NCBI RefSeq assembly: GCF_011382965.1 | Contig: NZ_CP049934.1 | Coordinates: 1,240,001-1,304,000 of the forward strand | From: Leucobacter insecticola | GTDB lineage: Bacteria; Actinomycetota; Actinomycetes; Actinomycetales; Microbacteriaceae | Length of the DNA: 64,000 nucleotides | Reading direction: 5' to 3' | Shown here: positions 1 to 9,044 of the stretch, piece by piece | Layout of the letters: each line of letters begins with the position of its first letter | How positions within the stretch are numbered: position 1 is the stretch's first letter | The notes under the pieces: model-generated | Database searches by the model: none | What the model saw: the letters and a program-made list of their open reading frames with translations, nothing else | Told to the model about the DNA's origin: nothing | Program-made: the position numbers and the translations under genes

Positions 1-2377
1 GTGACAGCACCGATCCGGCCTTGTCGTACAGCGTCTCAACCCAGTACACGTTGCCTGGCTGGTCGACGCTCGTGCTGCCGGAGCGATAGAGACCTGCTTG
101 GGTGACAGGGACTCTCTTCGAGGTGAAGAATGGGCTCTCGCACACCGGGGCGGCATCCCCTGACTGGGGACCGTAGGCACGGAACACGAGGTAGGAGCCG
201 TCGGGGATCGTGGTACCTTGCACGAGCGCTGTATCCTCGAACTCCTCACCCACCAGCGCGGTCGGGGTGGCTTGCGTAATGACCGACACAGGCTGTTTAG
301 CGCCCGGGACGAAGAACCGCTCCCAGATGTCGCCCGGTGAACTGATGTAAGGCTGTACCCGGTCGTCGCCAGCGAAGCTGGTAACGATGACGTAATAGCC
401 GGGCTCGGTCGGCTCGATCCGTTCGGTGTCGTCGTAGCCGATGTTGTAGACGCCGTTCTTTGCCGGGGTCTCTATGCTCGTCAGCACAGGAGCCGAGGCC
501 AGGTCGAGGTCCGTAGTCAACTCTGTGTCGGATGCGAACGGCCCGTAGACGGTGTGGGTGAGGGTCTTCGTATCCGGCTGCCAGTAGCCGTCACCGGTGA
601 AGTCAGGATGGTTATCAGGGAACCCCGTGACCGTGATTTTGTCGAACGCCCGACCTCCCTCGTGCACGTTGTACTCACGCATTTCCGAAGTGATCGTCAA
701 CGGCCAACGCACCGAATGTGTTTCCACGTTGATGCCGTACTGGTCTTGCCAGTCGGCGGCGAGGAACGGGCGCACCCATTCCGGCTGCGCGCTCTTGCGC
801 ACCTGCCAGACCCACGTCACGAATCCGCCAGACAGGACAGTCGCTTTCGGGGATGTGTAGGTGCCTGGGCCGGTTGCGGTCACCTGCACGGTGCCCAGAG
901 CAACGGCATCCACAGGAATTTGCGTGCCTTCGACAGGTGGGAGGGTGCCGGGCACCTGGTAAGCGGTGCCCTCGAACACGACCGGGATGTGCGTGCCGCC
1001 CTGCTTGAGCCAAGCCCCATTCGTTGAGGAGACAGTGATGGTGTCGGTGACCTCATCGCCCGGCTTCACGAGCTTCCCATTTGCCTTCGATACTGCTTCC
1101 GGCTGGAACGGCACGACGTTGGTCTCGGCCACACGCCCATACCGGTCGGTGAAGAAATCAGCCAGGTACTTCGCATTGCTGCCCTGCTTTTTCTTATCGA
1201 TCTGCCACACCCACGTGTAGAAACCCGACTCCGGTGCCGTGATACCGGGAGAAACGACCGTGCCTGCTCCGGTGAGAGTGGCCTGCACCCGACCCGCGAC
1301 CGGAGTACCCACCGGAGGTGCGTCCGCTTCGGAAGGCTGCTCATCCAGCGGCCCATACAAGGTGCCATCCGCTACAACGGGCACGGGCTTGCCGTTCACG
1401 ACAATCCAGGTGCCCTTCGTGACAGTGACGGCGAGTCGGTCGGTGAGCTGGTCACCCTGCTGTACGAACTTCGTTACCACCTGGGTTCCAATTTCGGGTT
1501 GGAAGTCCAGTGGGATTACCGGGGAGGATGCCTGGGCGGTCAGCGGCTGGAACGATGCGGTGGCGAGGATGCGTTGAGCGCCGGGCGTATAGAACAAGTC
1601 CACACCGGCTCCGAACCCAGCAGCCTGCGACGACATGACCGCGCTGATCCGGTACTCCGGTACCCCCACCGCAGGAGTGCCGATGATCGGGTAGGTTCCG
1701 GCTCCGAGCGCCTTGGTGCGTGAGCCATCGGCGAAGGTCGCGTCCGTGAGCGTCACCGGCCCGGTCAGCGACCCCGGTGTGGTCCCGATGGTGAGCGTGC
1801 CCTGGTACTGGTCTGCCATGGTGACCGCCAGAGCCAACGACGGGTCCGCCACTGCTTCCGTGCGGGCTGCCTCACGAATCGCGCCAAGGTTCGCCATCAC
1901 GATTGCCTGCTGGCTGGCAGGGACTCGCGTGAGCAGTCTCGCGTCGCCACCGTAGGCGACATACGGGTCGTGGTCCGCGACGTCCCACACGAACATTGCT
2001 ACCGCTGAGGTGATGTTCGGGTCACGCGACTCGCCCCACCGTCCCATCACGTAGTTCAGCTCAGCAAGCTGCTGACGGGTCAGGCCGTCCAGCGCGGTTT
2101 CCAGTGACGGCGGATTCGTTGATCCCCACGGGCTCGACGCACCGAGGTCCATGCAGTACGCCTGCCGACCATGTGAACTGTAGGCACCGATGAACAGGTT
2201 TTCGTCGCCATACCCGGTACCCAACGTTGCCGCCTGCGCCACGGACGGGCTCAGAATCAGGCCACCCAACATTACGAACAGGGCGAGCAGAACCGACACC
2301 AGCCGAGCGGACGGGCCGCGTCTCTCTGGCGGGTGGGTGGCCCCGTCGTGGGGTGGGCGGGTGATAGGTCGAGCCAT
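1..2377 (-). CDS. LPxTG-type thioester surface adhesin, 3' part beyond window
   Basis: The minus frame is open from an ATG at 2377 to the window edge (792 codons) with no stop, so the C-terminus is missing. The N-terminus has an Arg-rich stretch, a hydrophobic core and a signal-peptidase-like site ending in VAQA. A segment with R-Q-A-Y-C-M-D follows and resembles the Cys-containing start of Gram-positive thioester domains. The rest consists of repeated beta-rich units with recurring YGPF, GxGxYxS, GFYTWVW and WxETLY motifs. It is paralogous along its whole visible length to the complete adhesin at 21153-24176, which carries a C-terminal sortase signal, so a wall-anchored fate is inferred here. 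Likely role: adhesion or mating-surface contact for the conjugative region. The thioester assignment is by motif only. Confidence 0.75.
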   Translation of the reverse strand, partial: MARPITRPPHDGATHPPERRGPSARLVSVLLALFVMLGGLILSPSVAQAATLGTGYGDENLFIGAYSSHGRQAYCMDLGASSPWGSTNPPSLETALDGLTRQQLAELNYVMGRWGESRDPNITSAVAMFVWDVADHDPYVAYGGDARLLTRVPASQQAIVMANLGAIREAARTEAVADPSLALAVTMADQYQGTLTIGTTPGSLTGPVTLTDATFADGSRTKALGAGTYPIIGTPAVGVPEYRISAVMSSQAAGFGAGVDLFYTPGAQRILATASFQPLTAQASSPVIPLDFQPEIGTQVVTKFVQQGDQLTDRLAVTVTKGTWIVVNGKPVPVVADGTLYGPLDEQPSEADAPPVGTPVAGRVQATLTGAGTVVSPGITAPESGFYTWVWQIDKKKQGSNAKYLADFFTDRYGRVAETNVVPFQPEAVSKANGKLVKPGDEVTDTITVSSTNGAWLKQGGTHIPVVFEGTAYQVPGTLPPVEGTQIPVDAVALGTVQVTATGPGTYTSPKATVLSGGFVTWVWQVRKSAQPEWVRPFLAADWQDQYGINVETHSVRWPLTITSEMREYNVHEGGRAFDKITVTGFPDNHPDFTGDGYWQPDTKTLTHTVYGPFASDTELTTDLDLASAPVLTSIETPAKNGVYNIGYDDTERIEPTEPGYYVIVTSFAGDDRVQPYISSPGDIWERFFVPGAKQPVSVITQATPTALVGEEFEDTALVQGTTIPDGSYLVFRAYGPQSGDAAPVCESPFFTSKRVPVTQAGLYRSGSTSVDQPGNVYWVETLYDKAGSVLS

Positions 2378-2643
2378 GATTCCTCCTGAGAGCAGCAGAC
2401 GGCCGCCGACAGGAATGACGACGCCCAACTCTCAGGTGCGCACAGCAACGCTCGGCCTTCTCTCGCCTACCCGTCGGAACAGGGGGTGATCGAAGACGTG
2501 TGGGAGCCATAGTTAGCGAGTCGCCAGAAATTTGAAGGCATCGGACCCATCTTCGCTTGCAAGATGATCGATGAATCAGCTTGCCAGGTCAGGAATCACA
2601 CGCAACTAAGGGGCGTCAGATCCCGAATGTCAAAGGCAGGCTG

Positions 2644-4542
2644 TCAAGACCGTGTACGCGCGGCGCGGAGCCCGTTGAGGATGACGATAACCTCAGCAAT
2701 TTCGTGGACCAGCACGACAACGGCGAGCCCGAGGACACCAAACAGCGCCAACGGAAGCAGTGCGACGATGATCAACAGTGACAAGATGATGTTCTGGTTG
2801 ATGATGCGCCTGCCACGTCGTGCATGCGCCAACGCTCGCGGAATCAGGCGCAAGTCGTGGCCGGTGAACGCGACATCGGCGGACTCGATCGCCGCGTCCG
2901 AACCAGTCGCACCCATCGCGATGCCGACATCTGCGGCAGCAAGTGCGGGGGCGTCATTGATGCCGTCCCCGATCATCGCCACCGACCCAGTCGCAGCAAG
3001 CTCGTTGATCGCGATAGCCTTGTCCTCTGGCCGCAGCTCAGCACGCACGTCCTCGATGCCAGCTTGGCTGGCGAGAGCGTGAGCGGTGCGGGCGTTGTCG
3101 CCGGTGAGCATCGTCACCCCGATTCCCTGATCGGCGAGTGTGCGGATCACTTCCGGTACCTCGGGTCGCAGCTCATCGCGCACTCCAATCGCACCGACTG
3201 GTTGTTGGTTTCGGTGTACGACCACGACAGTCATGCCCTGCCCCTCCAACGCTGCAACTTGACCGGCGAGGGCTCCGGTGTCCAACCAGCGAGGGCTGCC
3301 AACGGTGACCGTTGCGCCGTCAACGAAGCCGGTGATGCCGTGTCCGGCCTGTTCAGACACCTCAGCGGCAGCAGGCGCGTCAGCGGCTTTCTGGGTGATC
3401 GCGTCCGCCAGCGGGTGAGTGCTGTGCTGCTCCAGCCCGGCTGCCCACTCGAGCACGTCGGCCTCAGTCGCGGTTCCTGCGGTCAGGACAGCGGTGACGG
3501 TGGGCTGATTTCGGGTCAGCGTCCCTGTCTTATCGACGGCAACGCGACGGATTCCGCCGAAGCGTTCGAAGATCGCGCCGGACTTGATAATCACACCGAA
3601 CTTGCTCGCCGATCCGATGGCGGCAACTACGGTGATGGGCACTGAAATCGCTAACGCACAGGGAGACGCTGCGACGAGCACCACCAGGGCGCGGGTGATC
3701 CACAGCTCCGGGTCACCCAACAGTGACCCGATCAATGCAACCAGGACGGCAAGGATGAGGATGCCGGGCACAAGTGGGCGGGCAATCCTGTCCGCGAGGC
3801 GGGCGCGGTCACCCTTCTCGGCCTGGGCCTGCTCGACCAGTTCAACGATTGTCGTTAGTGAGTTGTCCGTCCCTGCAGCTGATGTCTCAACCTCCAGCAC
3901 ACCGGCGGTGTTGATCGCTCCGGCCGAAACCGTGTCGCCGGGCTGGACCTCGACCGGGATCGACTCTCCGGTGATCGCTGAGGTGTCCAGGCTGCTGCGC
4001 CCAACGCGAACGAGCCCGTCCGTCGCGATCCGTTCCCCTGGACGCACCAGCATGATTTGGCCGACCGTGAGTTCTTTCGCAGCAACCTCAACCGGCGTTC
4101 CGTCAATACGAATCGTGGCGGTCTCGGGCACGAGCTTTAGCAGAGCCCGCAGGCCGCCGCGGGCTCGGTCCATCGCCTTGTCCTCTAAAGCTTCAGCGAT
4201 CGAGTAGAGAAACGCCAGCGCAGCGGCTTCTTCGACATACCCGAGGATCACGGCACCGATCGCGCTAATCGTCATGAGTAAACCGATTCCGAGCTTGCCC
4301 TTGAGTAGCTTGCGGATGGCACCGGGCGTAAACGTCGATGCGCCCGCCACTAGGCCCGCCCAGAACAACACCAGTGCAGGAGTTTCCGCCCCGGACCACT
4401 CAACGATCAGGCCAGCAAAAAACGCCAGACCCGAGAACACCGGTAGCAGAATCTCCCGGTCCCTCCACCATGGCACATCGTGATCATCGTCATCGCCGTC
4501 CAGGTCGACGTCCTCGACCTGCGGACCCGTCACCGTGCTCAT
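2644..4542 (-). CDS. cadA: Heavy-metal translocating P1B-type ATPase (CadA/CtpG-like)
   Basis: A metal-efflux ATPase of 632 residues from the ATG at 4542. It has the phosphatase TGES (about 191-194), the ion-path S-P-C motif in a membrane helix (about 293-295), the phosphorylation motif DKTGTL (about 337-342), and GDGIND near the C-terminus. The last helix carries H-E-I-A-E-V. There is no N-terminal CxxC metal-binding domain, only a short Asp/His-rich tail. SPC instead of CPC occurs in the Co/Zn/Cd-type P1B ATPases, so the metal is not settled. The start overlaps the cmtR stop as ATGA, indicating translational coupling, and the sensor next door suggests Cd/Pb. An in-frame ATG at 4596 would lie inside cmtR and is less likely. 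Confidence 0.9.
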   Translation of the reverse strand: MSTVTGPQVEDVDLDGDDDDHDVPWWRDREILLPVFSGLAFFAGLIVEWSGAETPALVLFWAGLVAGASTFTPGAIRKLLKGKLGIGLLMTISAIGAVILGYVEEAAALAFLYSIAEALEDKAMDRARGGLRALLKLVPETATIRIDGTPVEVAAKELTVGQIMLVRPGERIATDGLVRVGRSSLDTSAITGESIPVEVQPGDTVSAGAINTAGVLEVETSAAGTDNSLTTIVELVEQAQAEKGDRARLADRIARPLVPGILILAVLVALIGSLLGDPELWITRALVVLVAASPCALAISVPITVVAAIGSASKFGVIIKSGAIFERFGGIRRVAVDKTGTLTRNQPTVTAVLTAGTATEADVLEWAAGLEQHSTHPLADAITQKAADAPAAAEVSEQAGHGITGFVDGATVTVGSPRWLDTGALAGQVAALEGQGMTVVVVHRNQQPVGAIGVRDELRPEVPEVIRTLADQGIGVTMLTGDNARTAHALASQAGIEDVRAELRPEDKAIAINELAATGSVAMIGDGINDAPALAAADVGIAMGATGSDAAIESADVAFTGHDLRLIPRALAHARRGRRIINQNIILSLLIIVALLPLALFGVLGLAVVVLVHEIAEVIVILNGLRAARTRS

Positions 4543-4898
4543 GCGCCCGCTCCCAGCTCGCAGCAACCCGCGACTTGGCAGGCTGGGTCGATACACGGGG
4601 CGTGCTCATCAACCGCCAAAGTGACCTCAACCAGCGCATTAAGTGCAGCTGCCAAATGTGGGTCCGCGATCTCATAGCGAGTCTGTCGCCCCTCAGGCTC
4701 GGCCACCACGATCCCGCAATCCCGCAAACACGTCAGGTGGTTCGACACGTTCGAGCGCGTCAAGTCCAAGCTACGCGACAGCACCGCCGGATAGCTTGGC
4801 TCTTCCAGCAAGCTCATCAGAATCCTCGACCGAGTCGGGTCAGCCATTGCCCGACCCAATCGGTTCATCACGTCTAGACGAGAAGCAATAGTCAGCAT
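4539..4898 (-). CDS. cmtR: CmtR-type ArsR-family Cd/Pb sensor
   Basis: An ArsR/SmtB winged-helix repressor of about 119 residues. The recognition region reads L-T-R-S-N-V-S-N-H-L-T-C-L-R-D-C. Its two Cys, together with Cys residues in the C-terminal tail (H-A-P-C, D-P-A-C), correspond to the metal ligands of mycobacterial CmtR, which is known to sense Cd(II) and Pb(II). The start at 4898 is chosen because it aligns with the known CmtR N-terminus (M-L-T); an in-frame ATG at 4916 also exists. The stop overlaps the downstream ATPase start by four bases. An inverted repeat over the start probably gives autoregulation. Metal specificity is inferred from the Cys pattern. Confidence 0.9.
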   Translation of the reverse strand: MLTIASRLDVMNRLGRAMADPTRSRILMSLLEEPSYPAVLSRSLDLTRSNVSNHLTCLRDCGIVVAEPEGRQTRYEIADPHLAAALNALVEVTLAVDEHAPCIDPACQVAGCCELGAGA

Positions 4899-4909
4899 GC
4901 GATGACTAT
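4888..4909. promoter_or_regulatory. cmtR: Candidate CmtR operator (inverted repeat)
   Basis: A perfect 7-bp inverted repeat ATAGTCA/TGACTAT separated by 8 bp covers the preferred cmtR start codon. Its position suits an autoregulatory operator of the cmtR-cadA pair, perhaps on a leaderless transcript. No protein-binding evidence exists here; the assignment rests on symmetry and position. Confidence 0.45.
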
Positions 4910-5062
4910 ACAGCATTCGCTGAATCGTGGCGAGCGTGCACCCTTCTGCCCCAGCGTGAAAGCTCGGGTTCTAAGAATTTAGGCAATCAACTGCGCTTGA
5001 GTCTGGGTAGTGAGCACTTCAGTTTCTGAGATTCACGAACGGTGTCTGGGCAACCCGTGAAC

Positions 5063-6547
5063 TTATCCGTTCATGCGTCCAGTGGTATCGAACGCGGCGA
5101 GCTCCGCCGGGTGGAGCTGATGCTGCACGACGAAGGAGCGATCCTTGATCCGCCAGAGACCCTGACCGGTGCCGAGTGTGGGGAGCAGTTTCTGTTCTGT
5201 GCCAGTCAGTCCGAGGGCTGTCGCGGTCGAACCGAGCTGGTCGGGTTCCTGGCGGTAGACGATCCGCGTCTCCGCATTGGCAAGGAGAGAAGAAGCAAGG
5301 GCGCGCATGGCCGAACCCTGGTCGCCCACGTTGTCGAGATCGGTGAGCTTGTGGAAGATCAGCATATTCGCAATGCCGAAGTGCCGTGCAAGGCGCCACT
5401 GCGCATCCATGCGCCGGAGCAGAGCGGGGTATTGCATAAGCCGCCAGGCTTCGTCGTAGATCACCCACCGTTGCCCACCCGCCGGGTCTGAGAGCGCCGA
5501 TTCCATCCACGCGGATGAGCAGGTCATCAGTACGGAGATAAGCATCGAGTTCTCGGCCACCCGCGACAGGTCGAGCGACACCATTGGTAACGAAGGATCG
5601 AACTTCACCGTCGACGGGCCATCGAACAAGCCTTGGAGATCGCCTGCAACGAGCCGGCGGAGGGCGTGGCCGACGAGCCGACCGTCTTCCGCAAGTCGTC
5701 CGTCCTCGCCTGTCATCGGATCAGGGGCGAGGATGCGGTCTACGATCATCGGCAGAATCGGTACCTCTGCTGATCGCACCGCATCCGCCAACGCCAGATC
5801 GATCGCGGTGTGCTCCAACGGCGACAACACCCGGTCAAGTACCGTCTCCGCGAGCGCGCCGATCAGGTCACGGCGACGCGAAGTCACTTGCATGGCCCAC
5901 TCCGCGTCCGAGATGCCTGCGGGACGGTGCCCTTCATCGATCGGGTTGAGCCGGTTGGACAGCCCGTGACCGAGGACGATTGCGCGTCCGCCGACGGCTT
6001 CGGCCACGGCGGTGTGTTCCCCTTTGGGATCGCCAGGAACATAAACGCGCCGCCCAAAGGGCAACGACCTCGTGTACAGCGACTTCGCCAGTGACGATTT
6101 CCCGGAGCCGACGATGCCCGCGAGCACAACGTTGGGCGCGGTGATGAGCCCTCGTTGGTAGAGCACCCACGGGTCATACACGAAGCTGCCGCCCGAGTAG
6201 AGGTCCTGGCCAACAAACACACCGGCTGAGCCCAGGCCCCCTTCGGCGAGGAACGGATATTGCCCAGCCAACGTTGCCGAGGTGTCTTGGTGCCTGGGGA
6301 GCCTGAGCCTTCCCGGTGTTCGGAGCATCGCCGGTCCCAGATCGCCGGCGGCGGGTAGGTACGTGGTGGCGCGCTTCTCGGTTTGTTCGGACTCCCGCTT
6401 TTCCTTCGCGGCGGCCTTGCGGGTGTTGCGTGCTGCGGTCTCGATTTGGGCAGCAGCACGACGGCGAGCTTTACGGTTGCGGCGACGTTCACCTTCGGGG
6501 TCGATGAGCGTCGAGGTGTGCAAGCGCTCCCCGTCAGGGGTAGTCAT
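5063..6547 (-). CDS. VirB4/TraC-like conjugation ATPase
   Basis: A 494-residue P-loop ATPase of the type found in actinobacterial conjugative elements (SCO6880/VirB4-associated). A basic N-terminal tail rich in Arg/Lys/Ala (about 20-60) is followed by Walker A GIVGSGKS (144-151) and Walker B V-I-Y-D-E-A-W (about 361-367). A C-terminal stretch resembles the nucleotide-pocket closure of VirB4 proteins. It would power DNA or protein movement through a type IV secretion-like channel at the membrane. It is shorter than full-length VirB4, as usual for the actinobacterial ICE version. The start overlaps the stop of the upstream gene (ATGA), so the two form an operon. That operon is cut at its 5' side by the IS3 element. 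Confidence 0.85.
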   Translation of the reverse strand: MTTPDGERLHTSTLIDPEGERRRNRKARRRAAAQIETAARNTRKAAAKEKRESEQTEKRATTYLPAAGDLGPAMLRTPGRLRLPRHQDTSATLAGQYPFLAEGGLGSAGVFVGQDLYSGGSFVYDPWVLYQRGLITAPNVVLAGIVGSGKSSLAKSLYTRSLPFGRRVYVPGDPKGEHTAVAEAVGGRAIVLGHGLSNRLNPIDEGHRPAGISDAEWAMQVTSRRRDLIGALAETVLDRVLSPLEHTAIDLALADAVRSAEVPILPMIVDRILAPDPMTGEDGRLAEDGRLVGHALRRLVAGDLQGLFDGPSTVKFDPSLPMVSLDLSRVAENSMLISVLMTCSSAWMESALSDPAGGQRWVIYDEAWRLMQYPALLRRMDAQWRLARHFGIANMLIFHKLTDLDNVGDQGSAMRALASSLLANAETRIVYRQEPDQLGSTATALGLTGTEQKLLPTLGTGQGLWRIKDRSFVVQHQLHPAELAAFDTTGRMNG

Positions 6548-6960
6548 AGGGCTAGCCCACGCGATGAGGAAGCGGCACCCGGACGTTGCCCAAGTCGGCT
6601 TCCCCCGATCTGGGCCGCGCGCGGCGCGCGAGCTCCACGAGCCGGGACGAGTTCGTCGTGCTCGGCTGAGACAGCACGCGCGTCAAGTTCGAGCAACGCA
6701 GGGTCGGGTGTTCTGTCGTAGCGGCGTAACAGAGAGACGTGCCCGAATAAAGGGCTGAAAGTTAGCGAGTAGATACCCTTTGTCGCTGTATGGTCATCGG
6801 GACCGGCTGGAGGTTGGTCGTAGACGTACCCGTGGGCAAGTGCTGCTTGCTCGGTTTCGTCTCCGAAGTCGTATCTGGCCAGATGGTTGATTGCCGCATT
6901 GGTGCCTTGTTCTTCGATGAGCCTCAGCACGCGGTCTGCATCTTCACCCTGGAGGAACAC
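6544..6960 (-). CDS. ICE-associated protein, 5' end lost at IS3 insertion
   Basis: Up to 138 codons are open from the exact left edge of the IS3 element. The first readable codon is GTG at 6960, directly against the terminal inverted repeat, so the true start has probably been removed. The sequence begins F-L-Q-G-E-D-A-D-R and contains ITxL-like and GYVYDxPP segments. Similar short proteins sit just upstream of the VirB4-like ATPase in actinobacterial conjugative elements, from memory; no function is known to me. It overlaps the ATPase gene by four bases. With its promoter replaced by IS sequence, expression of the whole conjugation operon is in doubt. Confidence 0.6.
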   Translation of the reverse strand: MFLQGEDADRVLRLIEEQGTNAAINHLARYDFGDETEQAALAHGYVYDQPPAGPDDHTATKGIYSLTFSPLFGHVSLLRRYDRTPDPALLELDARAVSAEHDELVPARGARAPRAAQIGGSRLGQRPGAASSSRGLAL

Positions 6961-7041
6961 GGGTCTGCTGAGGGTTTGGTTGAGTCTAAGATTGCATAGC
7001 TTTGAGGCTGTGCTGGAAGGATAACAACCCTGCCAAAGAAT

Positions 7042-7323
7042 GTGTTTAGTGATGAGTTCAAGCGAGACGCTGTCGCGCTGGTCGAGTCGGGCATCTCGCA
7101 GAAGACGGTGTGTAAAGATCTTGGCGTCTCGAAGTCCGCGTTGCAGTCATGGGTGCGCGACGCGAGGTTCCAGTCCCACGGAATGACCCCGTCAGCTGAT
7201 CCTGTCGAGCGGGCCGAGATGGCGAAGGCCGTGAAACGGATTCGTGAGCTTGCGATGGAAACCGAAGTGCTCCGTCGCGCGGCAGCATACCTGTCACAGA
7301 TACACATCACACCCCCAAAATGA
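7042..7323 (+). CDS. IS3 transposase OrfA
   Basis: A protein of about 93 residues with an N-terminal HTH_Tnp_1-type helix-turn-helix (F-S-D-E-F-K-R-D-A-V, then ISQKTVCKDLGVSKSALQSW) and a leucine-zipper-like tail, which binds the terminal repeats. The frame starts with GTG at 7042. The family usually begins M-P-K-x-F-S-D-E-F; here that position is CTG (7030), behind a GGAAGG ribosome site, so the true start may be the CTG. The stop overlaps the orfB start (ATGA). Confidence 0.85.
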   Translation: MFSDEFKRDAVALVESGISQKTVCKDLGVSKSALQSWVRDARFQSHGMTPSADPVERAEMAKAVKRIRELAMETEVLRRAAAYLSQIHITPPK

Positions 7324-8204
7324 TCTCCCCGCTCGTCCAAGAGATGGCTGCGCCAGGTGCCCCTGTCAGGGTGCCGGTCGCGGTGGCGTGCCGGGTGTTG
7401 GGTTTCAGTGAACAGGCCTACTACCAGTGGCTGAAATGCCCGAAATCTGCGCGCGAGATTGAGGAAGAACACCTCATTAGCGTGCTGCGTGAACTCCACG
7501 AGGACGACCCCGAACTCGGGTACCGGTTCCTCGCTGACGAACTCCATGACCTCGGCTACCAGGTGAGCGAACGCAGGGTGTGGCGATTGTGTCATGTTGC
7601 AGGCATCAGTTCAGTCATTACGCAGCGTAAGCGCCGCTACCAGCAGGCTGGCCCGCCCGTGGGTGATGACCTCGTGAAGCGTGAGTTCACCGCTACTGGC
7701 CCGAACCAAGTGTGGCTGACCGACATCACGGAGCACTGGACAGGTGAGGGGAAGCTGTACCTGTGCGCGATCAAGGACCTCTGGTCGAACAAGATCGTCG
7801 GCCAGTCAATGGGGCCGCGCATGAAGGCCAGGCTCGCGGTTCAGGCGCTTACGAACGCGGTCCAGCAGCGCGGCTACCCTGAAGGCGTGATTGTGCATTC
7901 GGATCGCGGAAGTCAATTCAGGTCAAGGAAGTTCCAGAAGGCCCTGAAACGGTACAGGTTGAGAGGGTCGATGGGCAGGGTGGGGGCGTGTGGGGATAAC
8001 GCTGCGATGGAATCCTTCTTCAGTCTGCTGCAGAAGAACGTGCTCGATCGTAAAGCCTGGCGTACTCGGCAAGAGTTGCGGCTCGCGATTGTGCACTGGA
8101 TTGAAGCGAAGTACCACCGTAAACGCAGACAGCGCCGGCTTGGGAAGCTGACGCCGGTCGAGTTCGAAGTGGTTATGATGGATGCTGTCGCGTTGGCGGC
8201 ATAA
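7320..8204 (+). CDS. IS3 transposase OrfB (DDE integrase domain)
   Basis: A 294-residue catalytic subunit with an N-terminal HTH_21-like region followed by an rve integrase core. Candidate DDE residues lie in W-L-T-D-I-T-E-H, V-H-S-D-R-G-S-Q-F and N-A-A-M-E-S-F-F. The ATG overlaps the orfA stop. In many IS3 elements OrfA and OrfB are joined by a -1 frameshift; here an A-rich stretch (CCAAAATGA) precedes the overlap, so coupling or frameshifting is possible. The reading frame is full length and appears functional. Confidence 0.93.
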   Translation: MISPLVQEMAAPGAPVRVPVAVACRVLGFSEQAYYQWLKCPKSAREIEEEHLISVLRELHEDDPELGYRFLADELHDLGYQVSERRVWRLCHVAGISSVITQRKRRYQQAGPPVGDDLVKREFTATGPNQVWLTDITEHWTGEGKLYLCAIKDLWSNKIVGQSMGPRMKARLAVQALTNAVQQRGYPEGVIVHSDRGSQFRSRKFQKALKRYRLRGSMGRVGACGDNAAMESFFSLLQKNVLDRKAWRTRQELRLAIVHWIEAKYHRKRRQRRLGKLTPVEFEVVMMDAVALAA

Positions 8205-8238
8205 CAACCTCTGACTCAACCAAACCCTCAGCAGACCC

Positions 8239-8462
8239 ATCCCGATCAGCGACTCACGAAACCCTGAGGCATCGTCCCAGCCCTGGGCACCGAGACTCAG
8301 GCCATAGGGCGGGTCCGTAACCAGAGCGTCCACAGAGTCCGCGGGTATGAGACCGAGCAGCTCAAGAGCATTCCCGTGATGCAAGGCCAAGCCCGCTTCG
8401 CTGAGCACAGCGGCCGGTAGGTCACCGGACGACGGAGACGGGACAGGGTCGGGCTGGGGCAT
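8239..8462 (-). pseudogene. 5' fragment of a DNA adenine methyltransferase cut by IS3
   Basis: The first 74 codons or so of an N6-adenine/N4-cytosine methyltransferase. An ATG at 8462 has a strong ribosome site (CAGGAG, six bases upstream). Then come L-H-H-G-N-A-L-E-L-L and the catalytic motif D-P-P-Y-G, after which the frame runs into the IS3 right end. The AdoMet-binding motif that would follow is missing, so this piece cannot be active. No matching 3' fragment is present left of the IS, so the rest of the gene has been deleted. It lies on the same strand as the VirB4 operon. Confidence 0.75.
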
Positions 8463-9007
8463 GGGCAACTCCTGAAAGGGTGGCGGGTCGACGCAGCGCG
8501 CGACGACCCTCGTTAACCACCAGGTACGTGCCAAAAGAGAAATAATTGAGCCCTGAGATGAAACCGTTCTACCGATGCACGCGAGCCGTGGCCCCTCAGT
8601 GATCTTCGCGGGCCAGCCAGGTTGTCCTGCTCACCTGAGTTTAAGAGCAGTCCACACGATCGGCAATCAACGACCAAGGCCCCGAGGTAACTCTGACTTG
8701 CCAGTCGGCTGATACACGGTGGGAGGATGCCCAAGCGTTTCTTCGCCTCGGGTCAAGGAGCCGACAGGTTGAAGGCACCAGGCGATATCGGAGCCCCTAA
8801 GTCCCAACGATCGGTTGGTGCTCTCGCTCCTAGGGATCTGAACCCAAACACCCAGTCTTCGTTATCTGCGCGACACTCTCCACTTGAAGGAAAGCCTTCG
8901 CCACTGACGAGCGATACACCAGACGTCTATCGACACTCCGGTCAATGTTGACTTCACTCGTCAGCATAATGCGACCTCCCGTGAGCGTGTTCGATAGACT
9001 CTTGCAT
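8463..9007. other. Gene-poor spacer left of lasso cluster
   Basis: About 540 bp with no convincing gene. Short frames here lack ribosome sites or recognisable sequence. A near-palindrome GTCAATGTTGAC lies near 8940-8951 and the right end merges into the TetR promoter. This is probably the junction between the conjugation module and the transferred lasso cluster. Confidence 0.5.
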
Positions 9008-9021
9008 ACTGTCCGGTCAGT
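9008..9021. promoter_or_regulatory. Candidate TetR operator upstream of regulator gene
   Basis: ACTGTCCGGTCAGT is a 14-bp imperfect palindrome (12 of 14 positions symmetric), ending 24 bp before the regulator's ATG. It shares ATAC and TCAGT elements with the palindrome in front of the lasso precursor gene at 14097-14118. This suggests that one TetR protein controls both promoters. Assigned from symmetry and position only. Confidence 0.45.
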
Positions 9022-9044
9022 CAACGAAGGTGAAGAGCTGCATC

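Larger units (their letters stand above)
6961..8238 (+). mobile_element. IS3-family insertion sequence
   Basis: A 1.28-kb element bounded by perfect 26-bp terminal inverted repeats: 6961-6986 reads GGGTCTGCTGAGGGTTTGGT then TGAGTC, and its complement lies at 8213-8238. It carries overlapping orfA and orfB. No short direct repeat flanks it: the left flank ends AACAC and the right begins ATCCC. The left neighbour is a truncated conjugation gene and the right neighbour a truncated methyltransferase. The lack of target duplication together with two unrelated broken genes indicates a deletion or recombination between copies, not simple insertion. Confidence 0.9.

Noticed and set aside
2824-4207. 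Long plus-strand frames inside the metal ATPase gene
   Set aside because: They are antisense to a P-type ATPase with all catalytic motifs intact and show no motif of their own.
8830-9024. 64-codon minus frame over the TetR promoter
   Set aside because: No ribosome site and it covers the likely operator; no family resemblance.
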